Positions 41,007-52,642 of a DNA stretch of 64,000 bases are shown here, one piece after another; position 1 is the first letter of the stretch, and the number at the start of each line of letters is the position of its first letter. The stretch lies in the NCBI RefSeq assembly GCF_022539665.2, contig NC_081335.1, forward strand, positions 6,634,001 through 6,698,000, written 5' to 3'. The notes below the pieces were generated by a model. That model had not been told where the DNA came from, made no database searches, and was given only the letters and a program-made list of their open reading frames with translations. A program made the position numbers and the translations under genes. The DNA is from Daphnia carinata (lineage: Eukaryota > Arthropoda > Branchiopoda > Diplostraca > Daphniidae).

Positions 41007-41176
41007 TGAGGGTAAACGGGTTGAGGTGTTGCCACCTGGCGTGTGTGTCTACCTCCCCAACCCTCTCAAAATTTAAAAAAAAATAATAATAAAATTTTTT
41101 TTAAAGTATGCATTGAAGTAGCTAAAATAAAGAAGGTCAACACAGTTGTATGTTAGAACAATTTGCATGCAATTGC
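41007..41176. repeat. Right inverted terminal repeat of DIRS-2
   Basis: Reverse complement of 32025-32162 apart from an A/T-rich indel at about 41075-41110. Its outer tip (GAACAATTTGCAT) matches the right half of the internal complementary region. Confidence 0.85.
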
Positions 41177-42588
41177 ACTGAACTGCCCCTCGGGACTCGG
41201 GAGTCTCTGGTTCGAGAATCGTCATAGCGTATCTTTTTCAAATTTTTTTTTTCGTCCGTTTTTATCCCACCATTTATGGCAAAAAAACGTGCCGTCAGTT
41301 TTCTCCGGTTTAATCACACGTCCCTTGCCCGCCACTGCTAGACTGTTTTTGGGTAAATAAAATTAACAATGCGGTGTTCAAGAGCATGCCCAAGTATTCC
41401 AAAATCCTTTGGTGCTGTTAAAATGATTTTTTGAAATTTATTATAAATCCCAGGACTAGGAAAAGCGAATGCAGAACACAGACATCGTTCCATAGCCCCT
41501 ATTTGGTCCCAATACCAACAGAATGTCGTCTAAGGATACCACAGGTTAATGTCCCATTTCCCGCAAAATATCGATTACGGGTGCAAACTTTTCGTGAAGA
41601 AACAAGAAGCTGAGAAAAGGCTGAAAGGAAAAACCTTGTATTCAGACTGTATGTCGTTGCATGTAAACCTTAGAAAGCGATAAAAATCAGGGCCTAAGGG
41701 GATTGACAAGTAAGCATCCTGGGATATTTTTCAAAAGACTTTTCCCAGTGCTACTTTTGTTTTTTTCAAAAATTCTTATAATATTAATTGTTCAATAGCT
41801 AGATACATAGAGTATCTTAAAAATATTAAGGGCATCAATTTTTACGTAACGGTGACGTCTAGCGGCTGAAATATCGCAATTTCAATTTATTTAGGCTTCT
41901 TTATGGGAAAATCCATGTCGCAATTTCCCCGATATTTTATTTCAATTGCCATCTTGGCAATGGAAAAACTTGAAGAGACCTTAGCTCTTTACAGTTGAAG
42001 TTCACTTAAATTTAGACAATTTTACTTTTAAAAATATCATTCAGTATCTAAGCTAAAACCCTTTATAATTTTTAGAATACATTTGATAGTTATATTTTAA
42101 GAGGAACGAAAATTCCGAAAGTGTATTAAAGCACCCCTTCCTGTTCCACGTAATCAGTGAAACAGAAAATAGGTAATTTTTCCTATCCTTTTTTGTTGCA
42201 CTAGTTTGCAGCTTATTTCATAAAGTTTAATCGTGCGTTATTCGGATTTTTGGTAGACAAATCCTAAACAAAATCAACACTTCTGAACATTGTAAGAGTG
42301 GTCTGGAGTAAGATGTTGGGAAAAATATCCATTTTAGGCACAATGTCCTGAATTGAGTAAATACTTTTCACAAGGTAGGGTGAATGTTCCTTTAAGAGTA
42401 TCAGGCAATATTTCGTGGAATAAGCATATTTTTAAAGAAAAGTAACTTGAATCACTGATATATGTGGAAAGTTACCTATTTTAGGTATCGGTATGGAATA
42501 GTACTATGTCATTAAACATTGCATTTGTCTTATTGAAATTGCATTATGCCTAAAATTGACAGTAATTTTGTACGTGATTAAGCAAAGT
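41177..42588. other. Intergenic DNA between DIRS-2 and gene B
   Basis: 41177-41240 contains a B-box-like GGTTCGAGAATC, possibly a tRNA-like relic. 41760-42135 is the second copy of the diverged repeat seen at 27480-27920. No gene is recognised. Gene B's 3' UTR should start left of 42589. Confidence 0.45.
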
Positions 42589-45500
42589 TTAAGAAGCTTG
42601 TTGGATATCCACAAGAATGTGGGTAAATAGAGGAGTTAACTTTACATAGATTGTTTTATAACTAAGCGTTGTGAGCCCGTCGCTCATCAAACGATATCTC
42701 CATCCGTCAAGTAACAAATCCCGTTCTGGATTTGATTTTTCTTTACGATGGTCAATCATCCTGTAACGTACAATGTTTTTGAAAGAAGGTAGATCGTCGG
42801 TTATCCGCGTTACTGTTAGATTATGGTGGAGAGAACGTCTGTACAAATCATCGTCCTCGCTCCCCCATCCCCAAAAGGAATTCGAGAAGCCGTTAATGAG
42901 CTGAAAATCGGTGACGGTAAATGCACTTACGCCTCCTAAATGCTCCTTGGGTGTTGGCCTATCAACATTTAAAAACATTTGATAACTGTTGCAGTTGTTG
43001 GCATTTTCGTTTACATTTTTAAATTCTGCTTGGCGCGCATGTCATTAAAACAACACACAGAAGCGACTAAACACTTGATTATTCATGTTTAAAAAAAAAA
43101 CCGCGTACTAGCTTAATTCAGCTTTAGTCTGTTTTTACCTCAAAAAGCCGCCATGTGTATTTGAGGGTTTGGAATACATATAGGCAAACACAAACCAATA
43201 CCACAAACCCATCACATGAACTATTATACTTAAAAACCTAGGTAACTCAAAACAATTTTAGCATGGTTAAAATAACCGTTATATAATTTAAAATATGTTT
43301 TGTGTTGTTTTCCTTTGACGACATCCTTAGTTAAGTATGGAGCCACTGCTGAGCAATAATATTGGGACAACCAATTAGTAAGAAAATGTTTCCAAAAAAA
43401 TATCATTCGAGAATTTGGGATTGATATCTGGCTTGCAATATGACCTAATTAGGCAACCAATGTTCGGAGTTTATAGCAACCCAAACTTCTTTTGATATTG
43501 CATAAAAAACAGGATACCTGAAAGAAAGCTAACTTTCATAAACATGAAAAACTACGCATTAAAAATTTTACGGAATTTTGGTTTGAAACCCTTATAAATT
43601 TAAAAAACATCCTAGCCTTAAAAAAAAGGAAAAAGTTATAGTATAGTTATAGTATAGTTATAGCCTAGTAATATATTTTGAATTTCTGGAAACCTTGTAT
43701 TACAAAAGCGTAATTTATATTTGAAAACATATATACAACTTTCCCCATGCCGGGAGTATGGATTGGCATTATGTATTTCTTCTAAGAAAATCCATGAATT
43801 GACAGGGCTAGAACAAAACCTAATAAAAAAATTATTTGAAATTTTTTATTGCTTCTGAGCTCAATGGTAAATGTAATAAAACAATAAAACTACAAGAAAT
43901 TATAGTCGAATGTAAGTTAACAGGAACAATCAATAGACGTGTGGTGGATACTGGCTTGCGCATTTTCGCAATCATGCCTATCCCACCTGTTTATTTTTAA
44001 ACTAGGGCCATAGGGTAAACTTTAATTTTAATTATTTAATACAGAAAATTTCCATATTTTGGCTTCACTGTTTAATTTTGTTCACTTTAAAGATTGAAAT
44101 ATTTCTAATTTTTTAGAAAAATGTCAAAATCCCTCTTTATTTCAATTGTCTTAGAACATTAGGGAAATGTTTAGGGGAGGTAGGGCGTGGTTGGAACAAA
44201 AAATTCATTTTTGTTCCCTACGATTACAAAAATCGCCAAACTAGACTAAAAAATATATAGATTTGTAGCCAGTTATCTCAGCTAGATAACAGTATTTTTT
44301 GGGTGGATCCGGCAAAGATGAACATTTGCTATGTGTAAAAAACTGGAGGTACCTCAAGATGTTTTAATTGCCAATTCTGCTCGGCAATTGAAACAGAGCG
44401 TCTGGGCAATTGAAACGTGGTTTTCCCATAAGAGAGCTCCCGGTCTTATGAAAAAACTAAAATGACGATATCTCAGAATCTGGGATACGTATTTTGATGA
44501 ATTTTTTACAGTAATACAAAGAATTTTAATCTTTATTTTTTAAGATATTTTATAACTTTCTGTAGTAACTAAATATTATTTAAAGAATTTTGGTAGTTTT
44601 CTGAATTAGGTTCAGAACACCCGTTAGTAATCCAAAGAACGGTTAATAGCCTGGAGATCAAATTTTTATAATCGAATATGGCATGTCCAGCCTTATATCA
44701 TAATTGTTGTTAATGTCGGTAATTTAATTTTTAAAATTTAATTTCTTTAATTAACGTTGTAAATAAAAACACAAACATTGTGGCAGACGATAAGTTTCAG
44801 CCACCCAGCAGACGATATGTGTTGATGTGCATTGTTTACTTTTAAGTAACTGGAATAGGAAAACAAGGTATCTAAATTTTTTTCAAAACAACTGGAGGAA
44901 CTTTAACAGTAAACTCTTTGACATTGTTTTCGTCACCACATAAAATACACAACAACATTCAAAAACAAACTGAAAAAAGAGCTCTGCTAATACGCTGCGT
45001 GAGGCCATAACACCGTTGCCAGACTACAGTAAGGAAGACGCGCATACGGAAGGGTCGCAATTGGAATAGGGCTCGGCCCCGCGACGATCGGGCACGATTT
45101 TGGCCGACCCGCGCGGTTTTTTTTTTTAAAAAGGACAAACCGGTGCGATTCGGTTTGCCAGTTTTTCCAAACCGATTGAACCGCGGTTTGACAGTTTGTA
45201 CCGTGGATTTCCAGTTTGCATAGGACAATACATCAGTAACAGAGTTTGTCGCTAGATAGAGGAAAGATCGACCAATTTTCGACCGCGATGCCTACAAGTC
45301 TGATCGGAAATTTGATTTATAACAAGTTGCTGACCGCCATTACGCTCACAACAATTAGTGATAATTACTTGATTTAGAATTTTAGCAAAATTTCAAAAAA
45401 AATTTTAATGGCGGTTCAAACCGGTTTGGCCCAGTTGCAAACCGAAAACCAAACCGCAGTCAAAAATGGCTAAACCGAACCGACGGTTTGGCGATTTTTA

Positions 45501-48500
45501 AATGAAAAACCGCGGTTTGCCCCGATCAAAGACGATCGGGGCCGAGCCCTAATTGGAACAAGGTGTTCCAATTGTCCCTAGCATGGGTCTTCACGGAGTT
45601 TTAAAGTTTATAGGGGATAAAATTTAGCTAGGAAAAAATTAATGTTATCAGCTTATAGCTTAATGAACGATGAATGATTCAAGACCTTTTTTTTATGATT
45701 TCCTCCATCGTTTTAGCTGTGAAAACGAAAAAATTGTCTGGGCAAAACTACAAATGGACAGTCACAAAACAACTTTCTGGGATAACTCGAAAACTTTTAA
45801 AGTCTAAAGCCTTCAATTTTTTCTAAAAATGCACAACCAAAATTCCCGTTAGGTCAAATTTTTTAAACTAAATCTATTACATACTTCAAGTGGTAGAATT
45901 TTTGTTTCAATTGCCTAGCGTTCCAATTGTGCCCTACCTCCCCTATCTTAGAAAGTTTCAGCTGGCATCTGACAACTACCTATTTACACCGATAAATAGT
46001 GATGTATTTTATTTCAGAAATTATTAGTTTACTAAATTCGGCCCACTAACTATTTAAAAATGATTTTCTACACAAAAAATTGACTGAAAAAGGTAATATA
46101 TGCGTTTATATTATGCATAAAGACACAAACTAAATTTTTAAAAAATCTTTCATTAATTTTCTGATACAATTGGGGTAATGAGGAGTTTGAAATTTTAAAA
46201 TCGAATATGAAGCCAAACTGTAACCACTTTCTAAGTTTCAAGGTTAAAAACAAGGTTTTTATCTACGGCTCAAACGCAAAGACAAACTCCAAATAGGATA
46301 GGCATGATTACAAGAATAGGTAACTCAGCATCTGCCATAGGTCTACACGTAAAAATGCTCTAGTATTAGATCGGTAGCACTGGAGACATTTTAGGCATTC
46401 TATATAAAAAGCACTTTGGATACATAAGATGTCAAGGTTTTAGTTATATTATTAAACCATTTTTCGCAATTATAAATCTATATGACATTTAACGAAATTT
46501 ATTATGATGACAGGTACAATTTATCGCCTACAGACAATTTGTCCCTGTTACAATTCAACTTGCTATAAAATTAAAGTGTTTTAGAAATGTATCTTTTCAA
46601 TTAATTAAAATTATGCGTTAAAATAACTAATTATACTGCTAAAAAGTGGAAAAATACTGAATATAAATTATATTTTTTGAAACGTTCGTAGGTCCCTAGT
46701 TTCAAAATAAAATTAAAAAGTAGGCAATACGATTTTAAGCCGCAAAATTGATTTTACTTTTCATTTACACCACTTGGACTTTAGGACCAATTTTTCTTTT
46801 AAAAGATGCGTTAGTTTAATATTTATATTTTCTTATTTTTGCGGCACTCTAATTCTATCGAATGTCTAACTTTACTATCAAAAACGAGATTTGCCACCAT
46901 GCCCTAACCAGCTAAGTCCACCACGATTTTAACAGAATTCTCATTAAAACTGAATTACTAGTTTTATTTTTAAATCGCAATACCTGTAATCATAAATGTC
47001 TATTGAGTATGCCATTTGCCGGGGTTTTCCGTTTTTTGGACACGTATAAGGGTTACGGTCATCTTCAGGTAGAAGATCGACATCGTGAAAAATGAAGCAT
47101 TGAAAAGATCCTTGTTTCATAGCTTCTTTAAATCCAATATTCAAAAGCATTCCGCGATTAAATGGTGAACCATCTATTATTTTTGTAATCAAATGTTATC
47201 GTTATTGTAGCATTAAATCGAAATTGTTGATTTACTGGATTGTTCAACTAAGAAGACGACGTATTGAAGTTGCTGTCGCTGAAGAAATGGATGCATGTGT
47301 CGCAAAAATATTTTTAGATGGAATCCTCTGTATCGGTAGGGTACGATAACGGCTACGTTGTTTCGTGAATGACAATTTCTTGGTTTATATTTTCCGCCTG
47401 GTTTTAATCCAGCGATTGACATCCTCGATGTAAAAGTACTTTCCTTTTCCTTGCGACTATCCGATGCAACCAATGATACATCAGTCCAGCCAACTATTTA
47501 AAATATTGGTTATTTTTCCAGCAAAATAAGTAGTATGGCAAATCGAAAGCTGAATGGGGATGATCTTTTACTTTTTGTCTTTTATGTAACTTAATAATCC
47601 TAATGACTACAATGAGTCACTGATTTTCGCTCTAGATCACATTTTAATTTGCCTTTTCAGATAACCTATCTAATGTTCAACCATTAGGAGAAGGTGTAGT
47701 CAATTGAAACGCTGGAACAGAAAAATAAAAATCTTTCTTGACGCGAGGTGGAGGTGAGAGGAATGGTATTAAAGTATTTCGAAAAATAGGTATAAGTAGT
47801 TATAAGGATAAGGAGGTATAAGGAGTTTTTGAAACTCTTTAGTTTAAAGACAAAAAGTTGCTGAGGTACAGGAAACAAAAAGCCATGTCGCTAAGCTGTT
47901 TTGCCACAATTGACCGTTGCATTTCAATCCTGAAAAACATAAAGAAGCTATCAAAACAAGTACGACATGATTCAGCTTCATTTCTCAACAATGCCTGACG
48001 TAGTTTTTTTCTCGAATAAAAATAAATAAAATACAATTAACCTAACGTAGTAGATTAACGTCTAGAGCAGCCCTCAAAATGTGTAAAACGTCCAAACCAA
48101 AACACAACAAAAAAAAGTCGTTATTTACTAAACACGGCAAGGAAAAATCGGTTCGATAACCGAGCCGGTTCCATAGCTAAGGGTTTCTAGAAGTGGACCG
48201 GCACTGTATCTAATATAATGACCAATCGTTGATGGGGCATCCTCTTTGTGGTAGAACCCTATTGTTGGTAAAATAATGCAGGAATGGTTGAGGTATTAAA
48301 TTCTAATATGAGAACCCCTTCCCCCTATTCTGGGTAGTTGCATAGAGATCAGCACTACCCCTGTGCTATTCGCTTTTACATTCCCATACTGTCAAAATCT
48401 GTGTGATGAAAGAATCGACGATAGGTGGCTCTGAGATCGACTGCTCGGTTATAGAACCATTCAGTTATAGAACCGCGCACAGGCCGGTTCTATAACTGGA

Positions 48501-49529
48501 CCGGCATTGTACGGCACTTGCATTTGAATAGCCTAGCAAGTTCTGTTTTAACTATATTTTAGATCCTTCTATTTTTTTATCTATCATTTCCCAAAATTAT
48601 TAAGCTAAAACCTGAAATAATAGGATGGCCTTTTGTAAGCAGGAAAAATGAGATGGTCTGTTAGGCAGGTGGCAGTACATGAACGAACTGCAACACAGTC
48701 ATTAGTCATAAATATGGCTGCCATAGAAGCGAGATTTTTTTCTCTTTTTTCTGTGCCTCGTGACTACCTAAAACAAGAGTAATCTGAAGTTTTGTAAAAT
48801 TGTTGTTCGTGAAAACCTCCTGATACATCCTTAATATTTGTTAAAATGGGAGTTCACAGATGGATATCCAATTGCCAAAGTAATTTGTACTTTATCTTTA
48901 TCCGGACTTTGCTAGTGCCTCTGTATTCTAGCTCACTTTCTATGCAATTATGCTAAACGAGGTAAGGGTTTTGTAATAATTGTCATAGAAAGTTGAATAT
49001 TTATGGAACGTATGGTATAAAAAGACGTCGAACTTGTGAAATTTAACATAAATGTTTGGAAAAACCTAGACAATTAAATGCTTTTTTATTAATAAACGGA
49101 TGACACCCTTAAAATTTCATACTGTTCTCTTAAAGTTGGAAGGAAAATAAGCATGAATGAATTCCTCTTACCTAACAGAGGCGAAGAAAAAGGACACAGT
49201 TTTTCAGCTTTTTCGTTGGAAATAACAATGGTTCCATCGAAAGTGGGGATCGAGGCGATTATTTCGTTAATTATATCCTCTCCAATATGAGCTTTGGAAG
49301 ATATCCTTCCATTAAAAGATTTCACTGGTCTTGAGTACAGGTGGTTACGTTGGTGATGTGCTGTTTGGTTTGCATTCTCCCACCTCGAATTAATTCTGTG
49401 TAGCGAGATGTAGGTCAAATCCAAGAAGTGGGTCATTATTACGCTTAAAAGTGAAACGCAGAACATTGTTGGGATAAGTACACGCATGAGGACCCTCCAA
49501 ACCATCAAACTGGATCGTTTGGTTGCCAT
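42589..49529 (-). CDS. Beta-1,4-galactosyltransferase-family enzyme, gene B (4 exons)
   Basis: Exons on the minus strand are 49172-49529, 47236-47493, 46984-47173 and 42589-42958, with GT-AG borders and phases 1, 1 and 2 exactly as in gene A. The sum is 1176 nt (391 residues plus stop). The N-terminus has a membrane segment near residues 12-35, then a stem and the SPLLVGW junction. Landmarks are CHSR, IVPYRYR, FNRGMLLNIG, DVD at 236-238, GWGSEDDDLYRR and RYRMIDH. At the donor-specificity position the sequence reads PTPKEHLGG, so His275 replaces the Tyr of gene A and the next Phe is Leu. Exon 3 is 190 nt in both genes. Introns are 1.7 kb, 62 nt and 4.0 kb. It is a tandem paralogue of gene A in the same orientation and appears intact. 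Confidence 0.9.
44174..45943 (-). mobile_element. Family M1 element, copy 3, in gene B intron 3, with insertions
   Basis: Reversed relative to copy 1. Ends are GGGGAGGTAGGGCGTGG and CTACCTCCCC, flanked by TA at 44172-44173 and 45944-45945. It is enlarged by an unrelated segment at about 44613-44980 and by a hAT-like MITE at 45067-45551. Confidence 0.85.
45067..45551. mobile_element. hAT-like MITE nested in M1 copy 3
   Basis: 485 bp with perfect inverted ends TAGGGCTCGGCCCCG / CGGGGCCGAGCCCTA, flanked by ATTGGAA on both sides (45060-45066 and 45552-45558). The 7-bp match (8 bp if the ends are drawn one base differently) and end style suggest hAT. The interior is a mosaic of AAACCG/CGGTTT words; no ORF. 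Confidence 0.85.
48145..48515. repeat. Inverted-repeat element with GGTTCKATAACCGAGC ends
   Basis: GGTTCGATAACCGAGC near 48150 is mirrored by GCTCGGTTATAGAACC near 48447, with further copies of GGTTCTATAAC/GTTATAGAACC and GGACCGGCA on both sides. A fragment of the same family is at about 14457-14514. It lies in gene B intron 1. Confidence 0.6.
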
Positions 49530-49681
49530 GTCTCTACTGGCTACGTTAAACTTGGGGTTGTAAGTTGCAACAGATATTTTCCTTTACAAGTAAGGAATCG
49601 ACGAGGGTGGACCCATTGAAACACCAAAATGGTTTGTGTATCTCTTAAGTAAACAAATAAAAAACTATGTCACAAAACACA

Positions 49682-49830
49682 AGGCGCGTTTTGGTGCCAA
49701 CTTTTAGTTCACTTTTCCGTGAATTTGTATCTCTGTGTCAGCTGTCCGATAGATGGTTGAACTAGTAACCGTTTTGGCGGCAACTTCAATGGGAAGTTCA
49801 ACTGAAAAAGTTGAACTTTTTGAATGGTGG
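49682..49830 (+). repeat. Left terminal inverted repeat of the C2H2-gene transposon
   Basis: Colinear with the reverse complement of 54722-54864, about 75-80% identical by eye. Internally it has repeated GTTGAACT words. Confidence 0.8.
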
Positions 49831-50539
49831 TCCAGACCACCGTTGACCTTCAGTTGAATTTAAACTTTTTTTTTCAACTTTTTGGTTCAAGTATTGCTGA
49901 ACAACCATTTTATCGTCAACTCTTACTAAAAGTTGAACTAAAAACGTTCAACAAAAGCTTGACGCCAAACTTCGTCTACATTATGCACAAACAAAAATTG
50001 TTGAAGTAATTTTTTACTTGGATTCTTTTTGCGACAGTTTAATATGATTATTATCATATTGCAATAAGATAAGTTGGATTTGGCTATATTAGCTTTGGTA
50101 AGGCTAGGCTAGGTTAGGTTAGGTCAGGTAACCTTAGGTAACGTTAGCCTAGGTAGGATCAAATTGTTTTTATATATAGTGAAAGTTAGGTTATACGACG
50201 TCCAAAGCAAAAATGGTGATGTTTCATCCCACCTAACAATGTGACACAAATGTTGTAATTTAAAGTATTTTTATTTCATTACTACAAACCTCGATTAAAA
50301 CTGTTGAATGTGTCGCAAACCATATGAAGAAACCATTCTTTAAGGAAGGCATAAAAGGTGTCATATTGATTTGAGGTGTTGGAAATATTTCTCTCAAAGA
50401 AGAGATGTCCAGTAAAGGTAAACAATTATCTACTTTTATGTTGACAATCCTGTAAACTGAAAAAAATGTAGACTCAATGTCTCATGATGCAGCGGTGTAA
50501 TTTTTTATGCCAATTCCCACGGCACCTAGGAAACTAATT

Positions 50540-51416
50540 CGGGAGGTAGGGCGTGGTTGGAACAAAAAATTCATTTTTATTCCCCACGATTACAAAAACC
50601 GTCCACCTAAGCTACAAAATATATAGATTTGTAGCCAATTATCTCTTTTTTTGAGGGGGTTTGGCACAGGTAAACATCTCTTATGGCAAAAAACTGGAGG
50701 TACCTCAAGATGTTCCAATTGCCAATCCTCTGGGCAATTGAAACACGGCGTCTGGGCAATTGAAATGTGGGTTTTCCCATAAGGAAGCTCCCATTTTTAT
50801 GAAGAAACCAATATGACGATATCTCAGTATCTGGGATACGTATTTTGATGAAATTTTTACAGTAATACAAACAATTTTAATCTTTATTTTTTGAGATATT
50901 TTATAACTTTATGTAGTAACTAAAGATTATTTAATGAATTTCGGTAGTTTAGGCTAATACGCTGCATAGGGCTATAACACCGTTGCCAGACTACAGTAAG
51001 GGGGACTCGCATACGGAAATCGCATTGGAAAACGGTGTTCCAATTGCACCTAGCATGGGTCTTTACAGAGTTTTAATGTTTATTGGATATAAAAACGAGC
51101 TAGGAAAACAATAATGTAATCAGTTGATAGAAAAATGAATTAGGAATGATTTATGACCTTTTTTTATAATTTCGTCTATCGTTTAAGGGGTTAAATTGAA
51201 AAAAAGTTGTCTAGGCAAAAACTACAAATGTGCCGCAAAAAAAAGTTTTGGGAGATAACTCGAAAACTTTTAGAGTCTAAAGCTTCTAATTTTTTCTAAA
51301 AATAAACAATCCTAATTCAAATTATCTAAAATTTTTTGAACAAAATCCCTATCATACTTCGAGTGGTATAATTTTTGTTTTAATTGCCTAGCTTTCCAAT
51401 TGTGGTCTACCTCCCC
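50540..51416 (-). mobile_element. Family M1 element, copy 4
   Basis: Reversed copy starting CGGGAGGTAGGGCGTGG and ending CTACCTCCCC, with TA at 51417-51418. The left TA has been lost (TTC). It is inserted within the C2H2-gene transposon. Confidence 0.85.
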
Positions 51417-51418
51417 TA

Positions 51419-52642
51419 CGCCCCCCGATTTTCTAACCCCGTTTGAAGATAAAAAACTTTTTCTTCAATTTTGCCTTCAAGGCCGTAAATAAGAAACTAA
51501 AAATGTTCTGAATATAATTCTGAAATTAAATTTCGTAATGTTTAAAGGTTTTATTTAAATAGCTTGATCTTCCACACATCAAAATGCTCGCATTTTTTTG
51601 TACGTTAACAGGATTTAAACCTGAGCCTTTAAGATTCGTATGCCTGTATCATACTACTGTGCCATTTTAGATGTGAATTGTTATTACTCAAGCGTTGACA
51701 TAGGCTAATCCACGTTACATGATGTCTGAATATTTTAAGGGTGAATTTTAAAGGGTTTGAAATATTTTTTGATTTTATGTGTGCCAATTTAATAATTACA
51801 ATGTCGCAAGCGTTATTTTAAATGAAATTTTTAAAATTCCAACTAGCAAAACTAAAAATTGAGATTCCTGACACGATTGAATTATACTTAAACTTGGTAA
51901 TATTTGTGAGCTATTTGTTAAATATTTTCTTAAGCAGAGAAAACTAAAAGGACCTTATTAGTTTTCGATGCAACATAATTTATTTAGACATTTCAGGCAA
52001 ATGTTTTTAAACACTGTACCAAAAGCCCAAAGACTAGATTAATTATCATTAATTGTGTTAATTTTCAATCAATAATTTGCTAAACCTAAGACCTAATTGC
52101 AGTAGCCTTAAAGGTCAAAGAAGAAGTAGGAAAAAACGGGGTATAATTCAAATATTTTTTTAAATTACCAGTTGCGTGATGAACGCGTCGAGGGTTTGCG
52201 AAGAAGTAAAACAAGGGGTAGGCGTTTTTTTTAGCGCGATAGAAGTGACCTTCGAAGAGAAAATCCAATTGAATGAACTTCAAACCTCTTCTCCTAAAAT
52301 TTTTTTTGCAAGCTGCTGAAAGCTGCACTGTTAAAAATATGTACTTTTTCGGCAATTTACCTCCTCTAAAATCGATGATTTCACCTAAAAACGGTGATTT
52401 TCAGTTTTTGCGAAAAATATGGTGAATTTTCACCCGAAAAATACATTGTGGGTTTTACACACCAGATAACGGGGTTGACGCACCAGATAATGGTGTTAAC
52501 GAACTTAAAAAAGAAGTTGTTCCGAAAAGTGGCGCTGTTAATTGTTCATGTTTTCATGAAACTTAAAACGGTCAGACATCGTAAAAGTAGTTCGTCTGTT
52601 GTGTTCTGACTTTTAACTCTCGTGAGTTCCAGATTTGCTGCA
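51419..52642. other. 5' interior of the C2H2-gene transposon
   Basis: AT-rich, no ORF. 51602-51680 looks like a decayed tRNA-type sequence on the minus strand. 52330-52530 has short repeats (CACCAGATAA twice). Confidence 0.4.

Larger units (their letters stand above)
31963..41176 (-). mobile_element. Second, decayed DIRS element (DIRS-2) with a nested Ty3/gypsy element
   Basis: Same plan and orientation as DIRS-1: left terminal repeat 31963-32162, internal complementary region about 32345-32412, recombinase, RNase H, RT and gag remnants, and right terminal repeat 41007-41176. The terminal repeats match in reverse complement (ACAACTGTGTTGACCTTC, TTTTAGCTACTTCAATGCA, GGTTGGGGAGGTAGAC). The coding parts have several stops and frame changes. 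A 4,711-bp Ty3/gypsy element plus 5-bp duplication sits in the pol region; without it the element is ~4.5 kb, the size of DIRS-1. Proteins are clearly diverged from DIRS-1, so it is a different family. Confidence 0.9.

Noticed and set aside
41170-41240. Possible tRNA-like sequence with GGTTCGAGAATC
   Set aside because: Only the B box is convincing and no cloverleaf can be drawn.
51602-51680. Possible tRNA on the minus strand
   Set aside because: A and B box-like words are present but the acceptor stem and arms do not pair; at best a decayed SINE.
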